Translations under genes and position numbers: made by a program
The notes under the pieces: model-generated
What the model saw: only the letters and a program-made list of their open reading frames with translations
Databases searched by the model: none
Told to the model about the DNA's origin: nothing
Shown here: one piece after another, positions 27,219 to 36,500 of the stretch
How the letters are laid out: the number at the start of each line of letters is the position of its first letter
How positions within the stretch are numbered: position 1 is the first letter of the stretch
Source of the DNA: Cerasibacillus sp036516575
GTDB lineage: Bacteria; Bacillota; Bacilli; Bacillales; Amphibacillaceae
Assembly: GCF_036516575.1 (NCBI RefSeq)
Contig: NZ_DATBTY010000060.1
Span: 1 to 64,000, forward strand
Reading direction: 5' to 3'
DNA: 64,000 nt

Positions 27219-27989
27219 ATGTCAATCATTTCAATGAAACAGCTTTTAGAAGCTGGTGTTCATTTCGGACACCAAACACGCCGTTGGAATCCGAAAATGA
27301 AGAAGTATATCTTTACTGAGCGTAATGGAATTTACATCATTGACTTACAAAAAACAGTCAAAAAAGTAGAACAGGCGTACAACTTTGTTAAAGATATTGC
27401 TGCTAATGGAGGTACCGTATTATTTGTTGGTACTAAAAAACAAGCGCAAAACACGGTTAAAGAAGAAGCAACACGTTCTGGTATGTACTATGTCAACCAA
27501 CGTTGGTTAGGCGGTACATTAACAAACTTTAAAACAATCCGTAAAAGCATTAATCGCTTAAAATCAATTGAGCGTATGGAAGAAGACGGCACATTCGACG
27601 TTCTACCTAAGAAAGAAGTCGTCGACCTATTAAAAGAAAAAGCACGTCTCGTGAAATTCCTTGGTGGAATTAAAGAGATGAAAAAGCTTCCAGATGCTAT
27701 TTTTGTCATTGATACACGTAAAGAACGCATCGCAATTGCTGAAGCACGTAAATTAAATATCCCGATTATCGGAATTGTTGATACAAACTGTGATCCGGAT
27801 GAAGTAGATTATGTTATTCCAGCAAACGATGATGCGATTCGTGCAGTGAAACTGTTAACATCGAAAATGGCGGATGCCATCCTTGAAGTTAAACAAGGTG
27901 AAGAATTAGATGAAGTTGAAGCCGAAAAAGCAAAGACTGATGAAAAAGAAACAAACAAAGAAGAAACAGTAGAAACAACACAAGAGTAA
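27219..27989 (+). CDS. rpsB: 30S ribosomal protein S2
   Basis: S2 binds late to the back of the 30S subunit. The 256-residue product begins MSIISMKQLLEAGVHFGHQT, the family signature, and includes RWLGGTLTNFKTI and the second signature PDAIFVIDTRKE. A Glu/Lys/Thr-rich tail from about residue 225 is typical of Bacillus relatives. ATG 27219 follows TTAGGAGGATTATT; the long upstream in-frame extension lies in the leader and is rejected. Confidence 0.98.
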   Translation: MSIISMKQLLEAGVHFGHQTRRWNPKMKKYIFTERNGIYIIDLQKTVKKVEQAYNFVKDIAANGGTVLFVGTKKQAQNTVKEEATRSGMYYVNQRWLGGTLTNFKTIRKSINRLKSIERMEEDGTFDVLPKKEVVDLLKEKARLVKFLGGIKEMKKLPDAIFVIDTRKERIAIAEARKLNIPIIGIVDTNCDPDEVDYVIPANDDAIRAVKLLTSKMADAILEVKQGEELDEVEAEKAKTDEKETNKEETVETTQE

Positions 27990-27993
27990 TGAT

Positions 27994-28033
27994 GAAAGGT
28001 GATAAGGGGGAATACCTTTTATCACCTTTTTTA
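27994..28033 (+). terminator. Intrinsic terminator after rpsB
   Basis: AAAGGTGATAA pairs with TTATCACCTTT, with extra G/C pairing at the loop (GGG...CC), followed by a run of T. It stands between rpsB and tsf and would lower expression of tsf relative to rpsB. Confidence 0.8.
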
Positions 28034-28091
28034 AAGACATGATTCATTTTTTGAAAATGGAACAGGATAATAATAAGGGAGGATTTAACAA

Positions 28092-28976
28092 ATGGCAATA
28101 ACAGCTAAAATGGTAAAAGAATTACGTGAAAAAACAGGTGCAGGAATGATGGATTGTAAAAAAGCACTTGTTGAAACAGATGGTAATATCGATGCTGCTG
28201 TTGACTACCTACGTGAGAAAGGTATTGCAAAAGCAGCTAAAAAGGCAGATCGTATTGCTGCTGAAGGAGCTACATATGTAGAAGTTGACAACAATACTGC
28301 GGCTCTATTAGAAGTAAACTGTGAGACTGACTTCGTAACGAAAAACGACCAATTCCAAAAGTTACTAACAGAACTTGGTAAGCATATCGTTTCACAAAAG
28401 CCAGCAACTGTAGAAGAAGCATTACAACAAAAACTTCACGGTGATGGTGACACGGTTGAAACTTACATCAACTCAATGATTGCAACAATAGGTGAGAAAA
28501 TCTCTCTTCGCCGTTTTGAAATCATTAATAAAACAGATAATGATGTGTTTGGTTCATACCTTCATATGGGTGGCAGAATTGGTGTATTAACTCTTATTGA
28601 GGGAACAACTGAAGAAGAAGTTGCAAAAGATATCGCTATGCACGTAGCCGCTTCAAATCCACGTTATGTTTCTCGAGACGATGTTCCAGAAGAAGAAGTA
28701 AACCATGAACGTGAAATATTAAAAACACAAGCATTAAACGAAGGAAAACCAGAGCATATTGTTGAAAAAATGGTTGAAGGTCGTCTAGGTAAATTCTTTG
28801 AAGAAATTTGTGTACTTGACCAACCATTTGTTAAAGATCCAGATGTTAAAGTTAAAAAACATGTCGCTAACCACGGTGGAACAATGAAAACATTCGTTCG
28901 TTATGAAGTAGGCGAAGGAATGGAAAAACGTGAAGAAAACTTTGCCGAAGAGGTTATGAGTCAAATTAAAAAATAA
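28092..28976 (+). CDS. tsf: Translation elongation factor Ts
   Basis: EF-Ts exchanges GDP for GTP on EF-Tu. The 294-residue product has the N-terminal UBA-like domain with VKELREKTGAGMMDCKKAL, the motif ALLEVNCETDFV and the two-part core. GGGAGG lies about 9 bases before the ATG. Order rpsB-tsf-pyrH-frr is universal in Bacillota. Confidence 0.98.
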   Translation: MAITAKMVKELREKTGAGMMDCKKALVETDGNIDAAVDYLREKGIAKAAKKADRIAAEGATYVEVDNNTAALLEVNCETDFVTKNDQFQKLLTELGKHIVSQKPATVEEALQQKLHGDGDTVETYINSMIATIGEKISLRRFEIINKTDNDVFGSYLHMGGRIGVLTLIEGTTEEEVAKDIAMHVAASNPRYVSRDDVPEEEVNHEREILKTQALNEGKPEHIVEKMVEGRLGKFFEEICVLDQPFVKDPDVKVKKHVANHGGTMKTFVRYEVGEGMEKREENFAEEVMSQIKK

Positions 28977-28979
28977 GTC

Positions 28980-29009
28980 ATAGGGAACACAATGTTCCCT
29001 ATTCTTGTA
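28980..29009 (+). terminator. Hairpin after tsf, weak terminator
   Basis: ATAGGGAACA (28980-28989) and TGTTCCCTAT (28993-29002) form a perfect 10-base stem with a 3-base loop. The following TCTTGTAT is only a weak U tract, so this is likely a partial terminator or an mRNA-stabilising end. Confidence 0.55.
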
Positions 29010-29050
29010 TAACATCTAATCTTTTTAAAAAACTTGCTATGGAGGTTATT

Positions 29051-29773
29051 ATGACAACAGCTTATTACCGCAGAATTGTATTGAAATTAAGTGGAGAAGC
29101 CCTAAGTGGTGAACAAGGTTTTGGAATCGAACCAAAAGTAATCCAATCCATCGCAAACCAAGTGAAAGAAGTGGCAGATTTAGGTGTTGAGATTGCTGTC
29201 GTTGTCGGTGGTGGAAATATTTGGCGTGGAAAAGTTGGTAGTGAGATGGGAATGGATCGAGCTACTGCGGATTATATGGGCATGCTTGCTACCGTAATGA
29301 ATTCATTAGCTTTACAAGATGCATTAGAGAAAATCGGTATTCCAACACGTGTTCAGACATCAATTGAAATGCGTCAAGTAGCTGAACCGTATATAAGAAG
29401 AAAAGCTATTCGTCATCTTGAAAAGAAGCGTGTTGTCATATTTGCTGCCGGTACTGGAAACCCATATTTTTCAACAGATACAACAGCTGCATTACGGGCA
29501 GCAGAAATCGAAGCAGAAGTTATTTTAATGGCTAAAAACAATGTTGACGGTGTCTATACAGATGATCCGAAAATCAATAAAAACGCACAGAAATATGACA
29601 ATCTCTCATACTTAGATATGTTGAATGAAGGATTAGGTGTGATGGATTCAACAGCGTCAACCCTCTGTATGGATAATGATATACCTTTAATTGTTTTTTC
29701 GATTACAGAAGAAGGAAATATTAAACGTGTTGTTCAAGGGGAAACCATTGGAACAACGATAAGGGGGAATTAA
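29051..29773 (+). CDS. pyrH: Uridylate kinase
   Basis: PyrH phosphorylates UMP to UDP and is an allosteric hexamer of the amino-acid kinase fold. The 240-residue product has LKLSGEALSG, AVVVGGGNIWRG, the GTGNPYFSTDTTAALRA catalytic block and NVDGVYTDDP. ATG 29051 follows GGAGGTTATT; the four-residue upstream extension starting at 29039 is rejected. It is followed by frr after one base. Confidence 0.97.
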   Translation: MTTAYYRRIVLKLSGEALSGEQGFGIEPKVIQSIANQVKEVADLGVEIAVVVGGGNIWRGKVGSEMGMDRATADYMGMLATVMNSLALQDALEKIGIPTRVQTSIEMRQVAEPYIRRKAIRHLEKKRVVIFAAGTGNPYFSTDTTAALRAAEIEAEVILMAKNNVDGVYTDDPKINKNAQKYDNLSYLDMLNEGLGVMDSTASTLCMDNDIPLIVFSITEEGNIKRVVQGETIGTTIRGN

Positions 29774-29774
29774 G

Positions 29775-30332
29775 ATGAGTTCGGAAATTTTTAAAGCAAT
29801 GCGTGAAAAAATGGAACAAGCGATTCAAGCATTTTCTAGGAATATTGCCACTGTACGTACCGGTAGAGCAAATCCTAATATTCTCGATAATGTCTATGTT
29901 GATTATTATGGTGCAGCCACACCACTTAATCAACTAGCGACGATTTCAACACCAGAAGCAAGACTTCTATCTATTACACCATATGATAAATCCGTTATTA
30001 GCGACATTGAAAAAGCGATTCAAAAAGCTGATCTTGGCTTATCACCATCTAGTGATGGTCATATTATTCGTATTAATATTCCTGCATTAACAGAAGAACG
30101 CAGAAAAGACTTGGTTAAAATTGTTGGGAAGTACGCAGAAGAAGGTCGCATTCAAGTACGTAATTTCCGCCGTGAAGCAAATGATGAGTTGAAAAAGTTA
30201 GAGAAAAATGGCGATATTACAGAAGACGAGTTACGAACATTCCAAGATGATGTTCAAAAAGAAACAGACGAATACATCGCAAAAATTGATGAACTGACGA
30301 AAGAAAAAGAAGCAGATATTATGGAGGTTTAA
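29775..30332 (+). CDS. frr: Ribosome recycling factor
   Basis: RRF splits post-termination ribosomes with EF-G. At 185 residues it has the standard length and the conserved TVRTGRANPNILDNVYVDYYG, shown here as TVRTGRANP and the following YVDYYG, plus RKDLVK and RVRNFRREAND-like helices. GGGGGAATTAAG precedes the ATG. Confidence 0.98.
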   Translation: MSSEIFKAMREKMEQAIQAFSRNIATVRTGRANPNILDNVYVDYYGAATPLNQLATISTPEARLLSITPYDKSVISDIEKAIQKADLGLSPSSDGHIIRINIPALTEERRKDLVKIVGKYAEEGRIQVRNFRREANDELKKLEKNGDITEDELRTFQDDVQKETDEYIAKIDELTKEKEADIMEV

Positions 30333-30356
30333 CCCATAAATATCCTGTTTTAAATA

Positions 30357-30384
30357 GAGCCCTCTTTGTATAAGGGGGCTTTTG
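30357..30384 (+). terminator. Intrinsic terminator after frr
   Basis: AGCCCTCTT (30358-30366) pairs with AAGGGGGCT (30372-30380, one G-T pair), followed by TTTTG. It ends the rpsB-tsf-pyrH-frr unit. Confidence 0.8.
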
Positions 30385-30560
30385 TGTTATTATTGGCTAG
30401 CGGGCATCAAAATTAAAGAATTGCACCATTAATTGCTAATTTATAATACAAACTTAATTGGTAATGTATTATAATAAGATGTATATAACTTTTCATTTAT
30501 TCATATCAAATATATAAGATGTATTCCGCATGTAATTCAATAATAATCGGAGGACAAATT
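30385..30560 (+). promoter_or_regulatory. A+T-rich promoter region before uppS
   Basis: This 176-base, very A+T-rich gap has two perfect TATAAT boxes (30442-30447 and 30470-30475). The first has TTGCAC at 30421-30426 with a short 15-base spacer; the second has no good -35. One of them probably drives uppS-cdsA. The uppS ribosome-binding site CGGAGGAC is at 30549-30556. Confidence 0.35.
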
Positions 30561-31328
30561 ATGTCATTTAGACTTCCTTTTTTAAGAAAAAGAGAAAAAG
30601 AATTTCAAGAATCAGGTAAACTAAAAAATATCCCTTCTCATGTTGCCATCATCATGGATGGAAATGGCAGGTGGGCCAAAAGACGTGGATTTCCTAGAGT
30701 AGCTGGTCATAAAGAAGGTATGGAGGCGACCCAGCGTGCTGTACGTGCAGCAACAAAATACCATGTTGATACATTAACTTTATTCGCATTTTCAACTGAA
30801 AACTGGAAACGCCCAACTTCCGAAGTAGACTTCTTAATGCGTCTCCCCAAAGAATATTTACATATATATTTACCAGAGTTAATGGAAAAAAATGTACGTA
30901 TTGATACAATTGGTGATTTAGCTCATTTACCAAAACATACACGAGAAGCAGTGAAAAATGCTAAAGAGCAATCGAAAGATAATGATGGTATGTTACTAAA
31001 TTTCGCGATTAATTACGGATCACGGTTAGAAATCGTACGTGCGGTTAAACAATTAATCAAAGACTATAAAGACAATCAAATAGCGATTAAAATAGACGAT
31101 TTAGATGAAGAGACTTTTTCTAAATACTTATATACTAACGGATTGAGTGATCCCGATTTACTTATACGTACAAGTGGAGAACAACGTTTAAGTAACTTTT
31201 TATTATGGCAGTGTGCATATTCTGAGTTTTATTTTACAGATGTCCTATGGCCTGATTTTACAGAAGAAGTTTTTTACGAAGCATTACTTGATTATCAAAA
31301 ACGGAAAAGGCGCTACGGAGGAATTTAA
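30561..31328 (+). CDS. uppS: Undecaprenyl diphosphate synthase
   Basis: UppS makes the C55 lipid carrier for cell-wall precursors by adding isoprene units in cis. The 255-residue product has the signature AIIMDGNGRWAKRRG with catalytic D33, GHKEGMEA, TLFAFSTENWKRP, and DLLIRTSGEQRLSNFLLWQ. ATG 30561 follows CGGAGGACAAATT. Here it is followed by cdsA but not by dxr, an upstream isoprenoid gene that is normally close by. Confidence 0.97.
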   Translation: MSFRLPFLRKREKEFQESGKLKNIPSHVAIIMDGNGRWAKRRGFPRVAGHKEGMEATQRAVRAATKYHVDTLTLFAFSTENWKRPTSEVDFLMRLPKEYLHIYLPELMEKNVRIDTIGDLAHLPKHTREAVKNAKEQSKDNDGMLLNFAINYGSRLEIVRAVKQLIKDYKDNQIAIKIDDLDEETFSKYLYTNGLSDPDLLIRTSGEQRLSNFLLWQCAYSEFYFTDVLWPDFTEEVFYEALLDYQKRKRRYGGI

Positions 31329-31346
31329 TAAGGTGTGTCATAAATT

Positions 31347-32123
31347 ATGAAACAACGGATAATTACAGCGTTTATTGCATTACTCATATTTGTTCCAATA
31401 TTAATATATGGGAAACTCCCTTTTATTATTTTGACCTATTTAATGGCATCTATTGGCTTATTTGAGCTACTACGAATGCGTAACATATCGATAAGTTCAT
31501 TTCCAGCTATCATAACACTCATTTTCCTGTGGTTTTTACTGTTACCGAACACGGTCGAATTAAGCCTCGGAAAAACAGAAATAGTCATTTTTTATGTCAT
31601 TATTATGTTGTTCTATACGGTTCTTTCAAAGAATCGTTTTAGCTTTGACGAAGTAGGATTTACATTAATAGCGATGCTCTATTTGACGATGGGCTTTTTG
31701 TTTTTTATGGAGACCCGTTTAGAAAGTTTAGCTTATGTGTTCTATTTATTAGTCATCGTCTGGTCAACAGATACGGGAGCTTATTTTACTGGTCGTGCTT
31801 TAGGTAAACATAAATTATGGCCGGATATTAGCCCAAATAAGACTATAGAGGGCGCCATTGGCGGTATTGTTTTTGCTTGTGTATTTGGTTTGGTTTTCCA
31901 ACTCATCTACCCACTTCCATTACCTAAACATGTTATGTTAACAGCCACAATCTTTCTATCGATGGCTGGTCAAATTGGTGATCTAGTTGCTTCAGCTTAT
32001 AAAAGGCATTATGATGTAAAAGATTCTGGAAAGTTACTTCCGGGACATGGTGGCATACTAGACCGAATGGACAGTTTATTATTTGTGTTTCCTATATTTC
32101 ATATTATTTACGTTTTGCTGTAA
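31347..32123 (+). CDS. cdsA: Phosphatidate cytidylyltransferase
   Basis: CdsA makes CDP-diacylglycerol, the precursor of phosphatidylglycerol and other phospholipids. The 258-residue membrane protein has about eight helices and ends with the family signature KRHYDVKDSGKLLPGHGG followed by LDRMDS. AAGGTG lies 11 bases before the ATG. In B. subtilis the next gene is dxr; here there is a 101-base gap and then rseP. Confidence 0.96.
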   Translation: MKQRIITAFIALLIFVPILIYGKLPFIILTYLMASIGLFELLRMRNISISSFPAIITLIFLWFLLLPNTVELSLGKTEIVIFYVIIMLFYTVLSKNRFSFDEVGFTLIAMLYLTMGFLFFMETRLESLAYVFYLLVIVWSTDTGAYFTGRALGKHKLWPDISPNKTIEGAIGGIVFACVFGLVFQLIYPLPLPKHVMLTATIFLSMAGQIGDLVASAYKRHYDVKDSGKLLPGHGGILDRMDSLLFVFPIFHIIYVLL

Positions 32124-32156
32124 ACTAGAAAGAGACGCCTGTTCAACAAAGTATGT

Positions 32157-32185
32157 TTCGATAATAAAGTAGATATTGATATAAT
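32157..32185 (+). promoter_or_regulatory. Extended -10 promoter before rseP
   Basis: TGATATAAT (32177-32185) is an exact extended -10 (TGnTATAAT); the -35 region TTCGAT at 32157-32162 is weak but at the ideal 17-base spacing. It lies in the gap where dxr would be expected and probably gives rseP and polC their own transcript. Confidence 0.5.
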
Positions 32186-32224
32186 AAGGCGTAATAAATG
32201 ATTGCGAAAAGGTAGGTGCCTGCA

Positions 32225-33490
32225 TTGAAAACAATTTTGGCTTTTATTTTCATGTTTGGTTTACTCGTTTTTATCCATGAATTTGGCCATATGATTTTTG
32301 CTAAGCGTGCAGGAATGCTTGTACGTGAATTTGCTATTGGATTTGGGCCAAAAATTTTCTCGTTCAAAAAAAATGAAACAGTTTATACGATCCGTCTCCT
32401 ACCAATGGGTGGATACGTAAGAGTGGCAGGAGAAGATCCGGAAATTATCGAATTAAAGCCAGGCCATCATATCGGTTTGGAGTTTAATGATGGTGGCAAA
32501 GTAAATAAAATTATCGTCAATAATAAAGCAAAACACCCAAATGCTCGGGTGATCGAAGTAGAACATGTTGATTTAGATCATCAGCTAGTCATTGAGGGCT
32601 ATGAAGTAGATGATCATGAAGAGAAACATGTCTTTTCCGTAGATGAGAAAGCATTTTTTATCATGGATGAAAATGAAACACAAATTGCACCATATGATCG
32701 GCAGTTTGCATCAAAAACGCTTGGACAACGTGCAATGCAATTATTCGCAGGCCCGATGATGAACTTCCTTTTAGCGATTGTTATTTTCTTTATTTTAGGT
32801 TTTACAGAAGGTGTTCCGGTAGAACAAGCTAAGATTGACCAAATACAGCCAGGAAGTCCTGCTGAACAAGCTGGATTTGAAAACGGTGATGAAATTATTA
32901 AAATCAACGGGACAATAATTGAAAGCTTTACCGATTTTCAATCATTTGTGCGTGAAAACCCAGGTACCGAATTAGATATGACTGTTCAACGAGAAGGTGA
33001 TCAAGTCGAATTATCTGTCGTACCTAATGCGGTTTATATAGAAGAGATAGATGAAGAATTTGGTCAGATTGGCGTATACCAAGCCTTTCATAAATCTGCT
33101 ATTGGTACAGTAAAATATGGGTTTACAAAAACATATGAAATTACAACATTAATCCTGACCAATTTAGGGAAGTTAATCACTGGGCAATACTCCATTGATA
33201 TGTTGTCAGGACCTGTTGGGATATATGATGCAACTGACCAAGTGGTCAAATCTGGTATATCGAACTTCTTTATGTGGACGGCTATTTTAAGCATTAATTT
33301 AGGGATTATTAATCTCGTTCCATTACCAGCTTTAGATGGAGGAAGACTGCTATTTATTGCGATTGAAGCTGTTAGAGGAAAACCAATTGATCCCCAAAAG
33401 GAAGGCCTTGTTCACTTTATAGGATTTGCTATGCTCATGTTACTCATGATTATCGTAACATGGAATGATATTCAAAGATTATTTCTTTAA
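32225..33490 (+). CDS. rseP: Intramembrane site-2 metalloprotease RseP/RasP
   Basis: RasP cleaves anti-sigma factors (such as RsiW) and other membrane peptides inside the membrane. The 421-residue product has the zinc site HEFGH (H18, E19, H22) in the first membrane helix, a PDZ domain (about residues 195-275) with SPAEQAGFENGDEI, and the second metal ligand in LDGGR near residue 368. TTG 32225 has GGTAGGTG about 6 bases upstream and is preferred to GTG 32216, which is part of that site. Neighbouring dxr and proS of B. subtilis are absent. Confidence 0.95.
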   Translation: MKTILAFIFMFGLLVFIHEFGHMIFAKRAGMLVREFAIGFGPKIFSFKKNETVYTIRLLPMGGYVRVAGEDPEIIELKPGHHIGLEFNDGGKVNKIIVNNKAKHPNARVIEVEHVDLDHQLVIEGYEVDDHEEKHVFSVDEKAFFIMDENETQIAPYDRQFASKTLGQRAMQLFAGPMMNFLLAIVIFFILGFTEGVPVEQAKIDQIQPGSPAEQAGFENGDEIIKINGTIIESFTDFQSFVRENPGTELDMTVQREGDQVELSVVPNAVYIEEIDEEFGQIGVYQAFHKSAIGTVKYGFTKTYEITTLILTNLGKLITGQYSIDMLSGPVGIYDATDQVVKSGISNFFMWTAILSINLGIINLVPLPALDGGRLLFIAIEAVRGKPIDPQKEGLVHFIGFAMLMLLMIIVTWNDIQRLFL

Positions 33491-33509
33491 TATTAATGTG
33501 TTTAGGACG

Positions 33510-33533
33510 CCCTTGTCTTTTGTTTGACAAGGG
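33510..33533 (+). other. Hairpin between rseP and polC without T-run
   Basis: CCCTTGTC (33510-33517) and GACAAGGG (33526-33533) form an 8-base stem with an 8-base loop. The downstream TTCACC is not a proper U tract, so a full terminator is unlikely. It lies where proS would be expected. The arms resemble those of the terminator at 38105-38140 after polC. Confidence 0.5.
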
Positions 33534-33564
33534 TTCACCTATTTGAAGCACTGGGGGAAGAACA

Positions 33565-36500
33565 ATGAGTATGTCAACAAATGATAAAATGAAGATCTTA
33601 TTAGATCAAATTGGATTGTCTCACTTAGAACAAACATATTTTAAAGATGCGAAACTAACGCAACTCGATGTTTTTAAACAAGAAAAGTTATGGCATTTTC
33701 ATATTGAAATCGAGACGCTACTGCCATTTAATATATTTCAATCCTTTTTATCCGCAATAAAAAAATCCTTTCAAAATCTAACTCAAGTAACGTTTACTTT
33801 CTATACCCAATCAAAGGAATTTGATACCGAGCAAATAGCGGAGTATTGGAAATACTTTACACAAGTGACAGATTTATCTCCAGCATACAAAGATTTTATT
33901 CTACAGCAAATACCTGTTATTCAAAATCAAAAGATATCAATTAAAGCTCGAAACGATGCTGAGGCCGTAGCAATTAAAAAACGGCTTGAAAGTGATTTTC
34001 AAACATTTTGTAAAAGGATTGGCGCCCCTCTTTTTTCTTTAGATGTCCAAGTTGCTAATCAGGAAAATAATATTCGTAAGTTTAAAGAAGAACAAGCATT
34101 ACAGGATCAAGAAATGGTCCTTAAAACGATTCGCCAAAAAGAAAAACGCGAGAAAGATAAACATCATGCTGAGAAAAACCGTACCTTTACGATTGGTTAT
34201 CAAATTAACGATGAACCGATACAGATGGAAAATATTATCGAGGAAGAACGTCGTGTAACTGTACAAGGTTATATATTTTCAGTCGATATTCGTAAATTAC
34301 GCTCTGGGCGCAGTCTATTAATCGTTAAAGCAACAGATTATACAGACTCATTAACAATTAAAAAGTTCTCTCGTGGAGAAGAAGATGCCGAGATTTTTGA
34401 ACAATTAAAAAAGGGCATTTGGATTAAAGCACGTGGTAGTATCCAAACTGATATGTATACGAATGAATTAACGATGATGGCGAATGATATGAATGAAATC
34501 AAAGTAGCGACCCGAGTAGATACAGCACCAAAAGATGGAAAGCGTGTTGAATTACATGCTCATACGACAATGAGTCAGTTGGATGCTGTTGTTTCACCTA
34601 GTCGACTTGTTGAACAAGCTGCAAAATGGGGGCATTCAGCTATTGCAATCACAGATCATGCTGCTGTCCAAGGATTTCCAGAGGCACATAATGCAAGTGA
34701 GAAACATAATATTAAAGTTATTTATGGTGTCGAAGCTAATCTTGTAGATGATGGTATTCCGATTGCTTATAACGAGGCAGATGTTACGCTCGACGCAGCA
34801 ACATATGTCGTATTTGACGTTGAAACAACTGGATTATCAGCTGTCTATGACACGATTATCGAAATTGCTGGTGTAAAAATACATCGCGGTGAAATAGTCG
34901 ATCGTTTCGAATCTTTTGCTAATCCACATCATCCATTATCACAAACAACAATCGACTTGACTGGAATTACTGATGATATGGTAATGGATGCACCAGAAAT
35001 AGGTGATGTTCTAAAAGACTTTCATGCCTGGGCGGGTGATAGTATACTTGTAGCTCATAATGCTAGTTTTGACATTGGATTTTTAAATCAAGGATATAAA
35101 AGAATCAACTATGATAAAATTACTCAACCTGTCATTGACACGTTAGAATTAGCGCGCTTTCTTTTTCCGGAACTACGAAATCATCGTTTAAATACATTAT
35201 GTAAACATTTAAATATTGAGTTAACCCAACATCACCGCGCGATTTATGACGCGGAAGCAACAGGATATTTATTATGGAAGCTTGTTGAAAAATTATTAGA
35301 ACAAGAGATTGATAATCATCAGTACCTTAATAATCATATGGGTGAAGGCGATGCCTATAAACGCTCCCGGCCATTTCATTGCATTATTTTAGCAAAGGAT
35401 GAAATAGGTTTAAAGAATCTTTATAAACTCGTATCATTCGCCCATATAGACTATTTTTATAGGGTCCCACGCATACCGCGCTCCTTATTAGAAAAATATC
35501 GTGATGGACTCTTAATCGGTTCGGCATGTGATCAAGGTGAAGTATTTGAAACAATGATGCAACAGTCCATGGATGATGCAGAGCGAGTAGCTGAGTTTTA
35601 TGACTATATCGAAGTTCAGCCACCAAGCAATTATACACATCTCATTGAGAAAGAATTAGTCCAAAATGAAGCACAAATACTAGACATTATCCGTAAGCTA
35701 GTAGAACTCGGAAATAAAATGGATAAACCGGTTGTTGCGACAGGCAATGCCCATTATATTGAAAACCATGAAAAACAGTATCGACAAATATTAATTGCTT
35801 CTCAAGCTGGTAATCCGTTAAATCGTCATCGGTTACCAGATACTCCGTTTCGGACAACCGATGAAATGCTTGATGAATTTCATTTTCTTGGTGAGACATT
35901 AGCTGAAAAGATTGTTGTAAAAAATACCAATCTCATTTCAGAAATGATTGAGGATATCTCGCCAATCAAGGAAGACCTTTATACACCGACAATCGAGGGA
36001 GCAGATCAAGAAATACGTCATCTCTGTTATACAAAAGCTAAATCAATCTATGGTGATCCAATACCAGAAATTGTAGAGAAACGGTTAGAAAAAGAATTAT
36101 CGAGCATCATTAATCATGGATTTGCTGTCATTTATTTAATATCACATAAACTCGTGAAAAAATCTCTCGATGATGGCTATCTTGTAGGTTCAAGGGGATC
36201 AGTCGGTTCATCATTAGTCGCTACAATGACAGATATAACCGAAGTGAATCCTTTACCACCTCATTATGTATGTTTGACATGTCACTATCATGAATTTATT
36301 ACAGACGGTTCATATGGTAGTGGATTTGATTTACCAGATAAAGAATGTCCTAATTGCGGAAATGAATTAACTAAGGACGGACAAGATATCCCATTTGAAA
36401 CATTTTTAGGTTTTAAGGGGGATAAAGTACCAGATATTGACCTTAACTTCTCAGGACAATATCAACCGAAAGCCCATAATTATACGAAGGTTTTATTTGG

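Noticed and set aside
28051..28076. TTGAAA with an AT-rich box as a tsf promoter
   Set aside because: Spacing to any TATAAT-like box is far from 17 bases.
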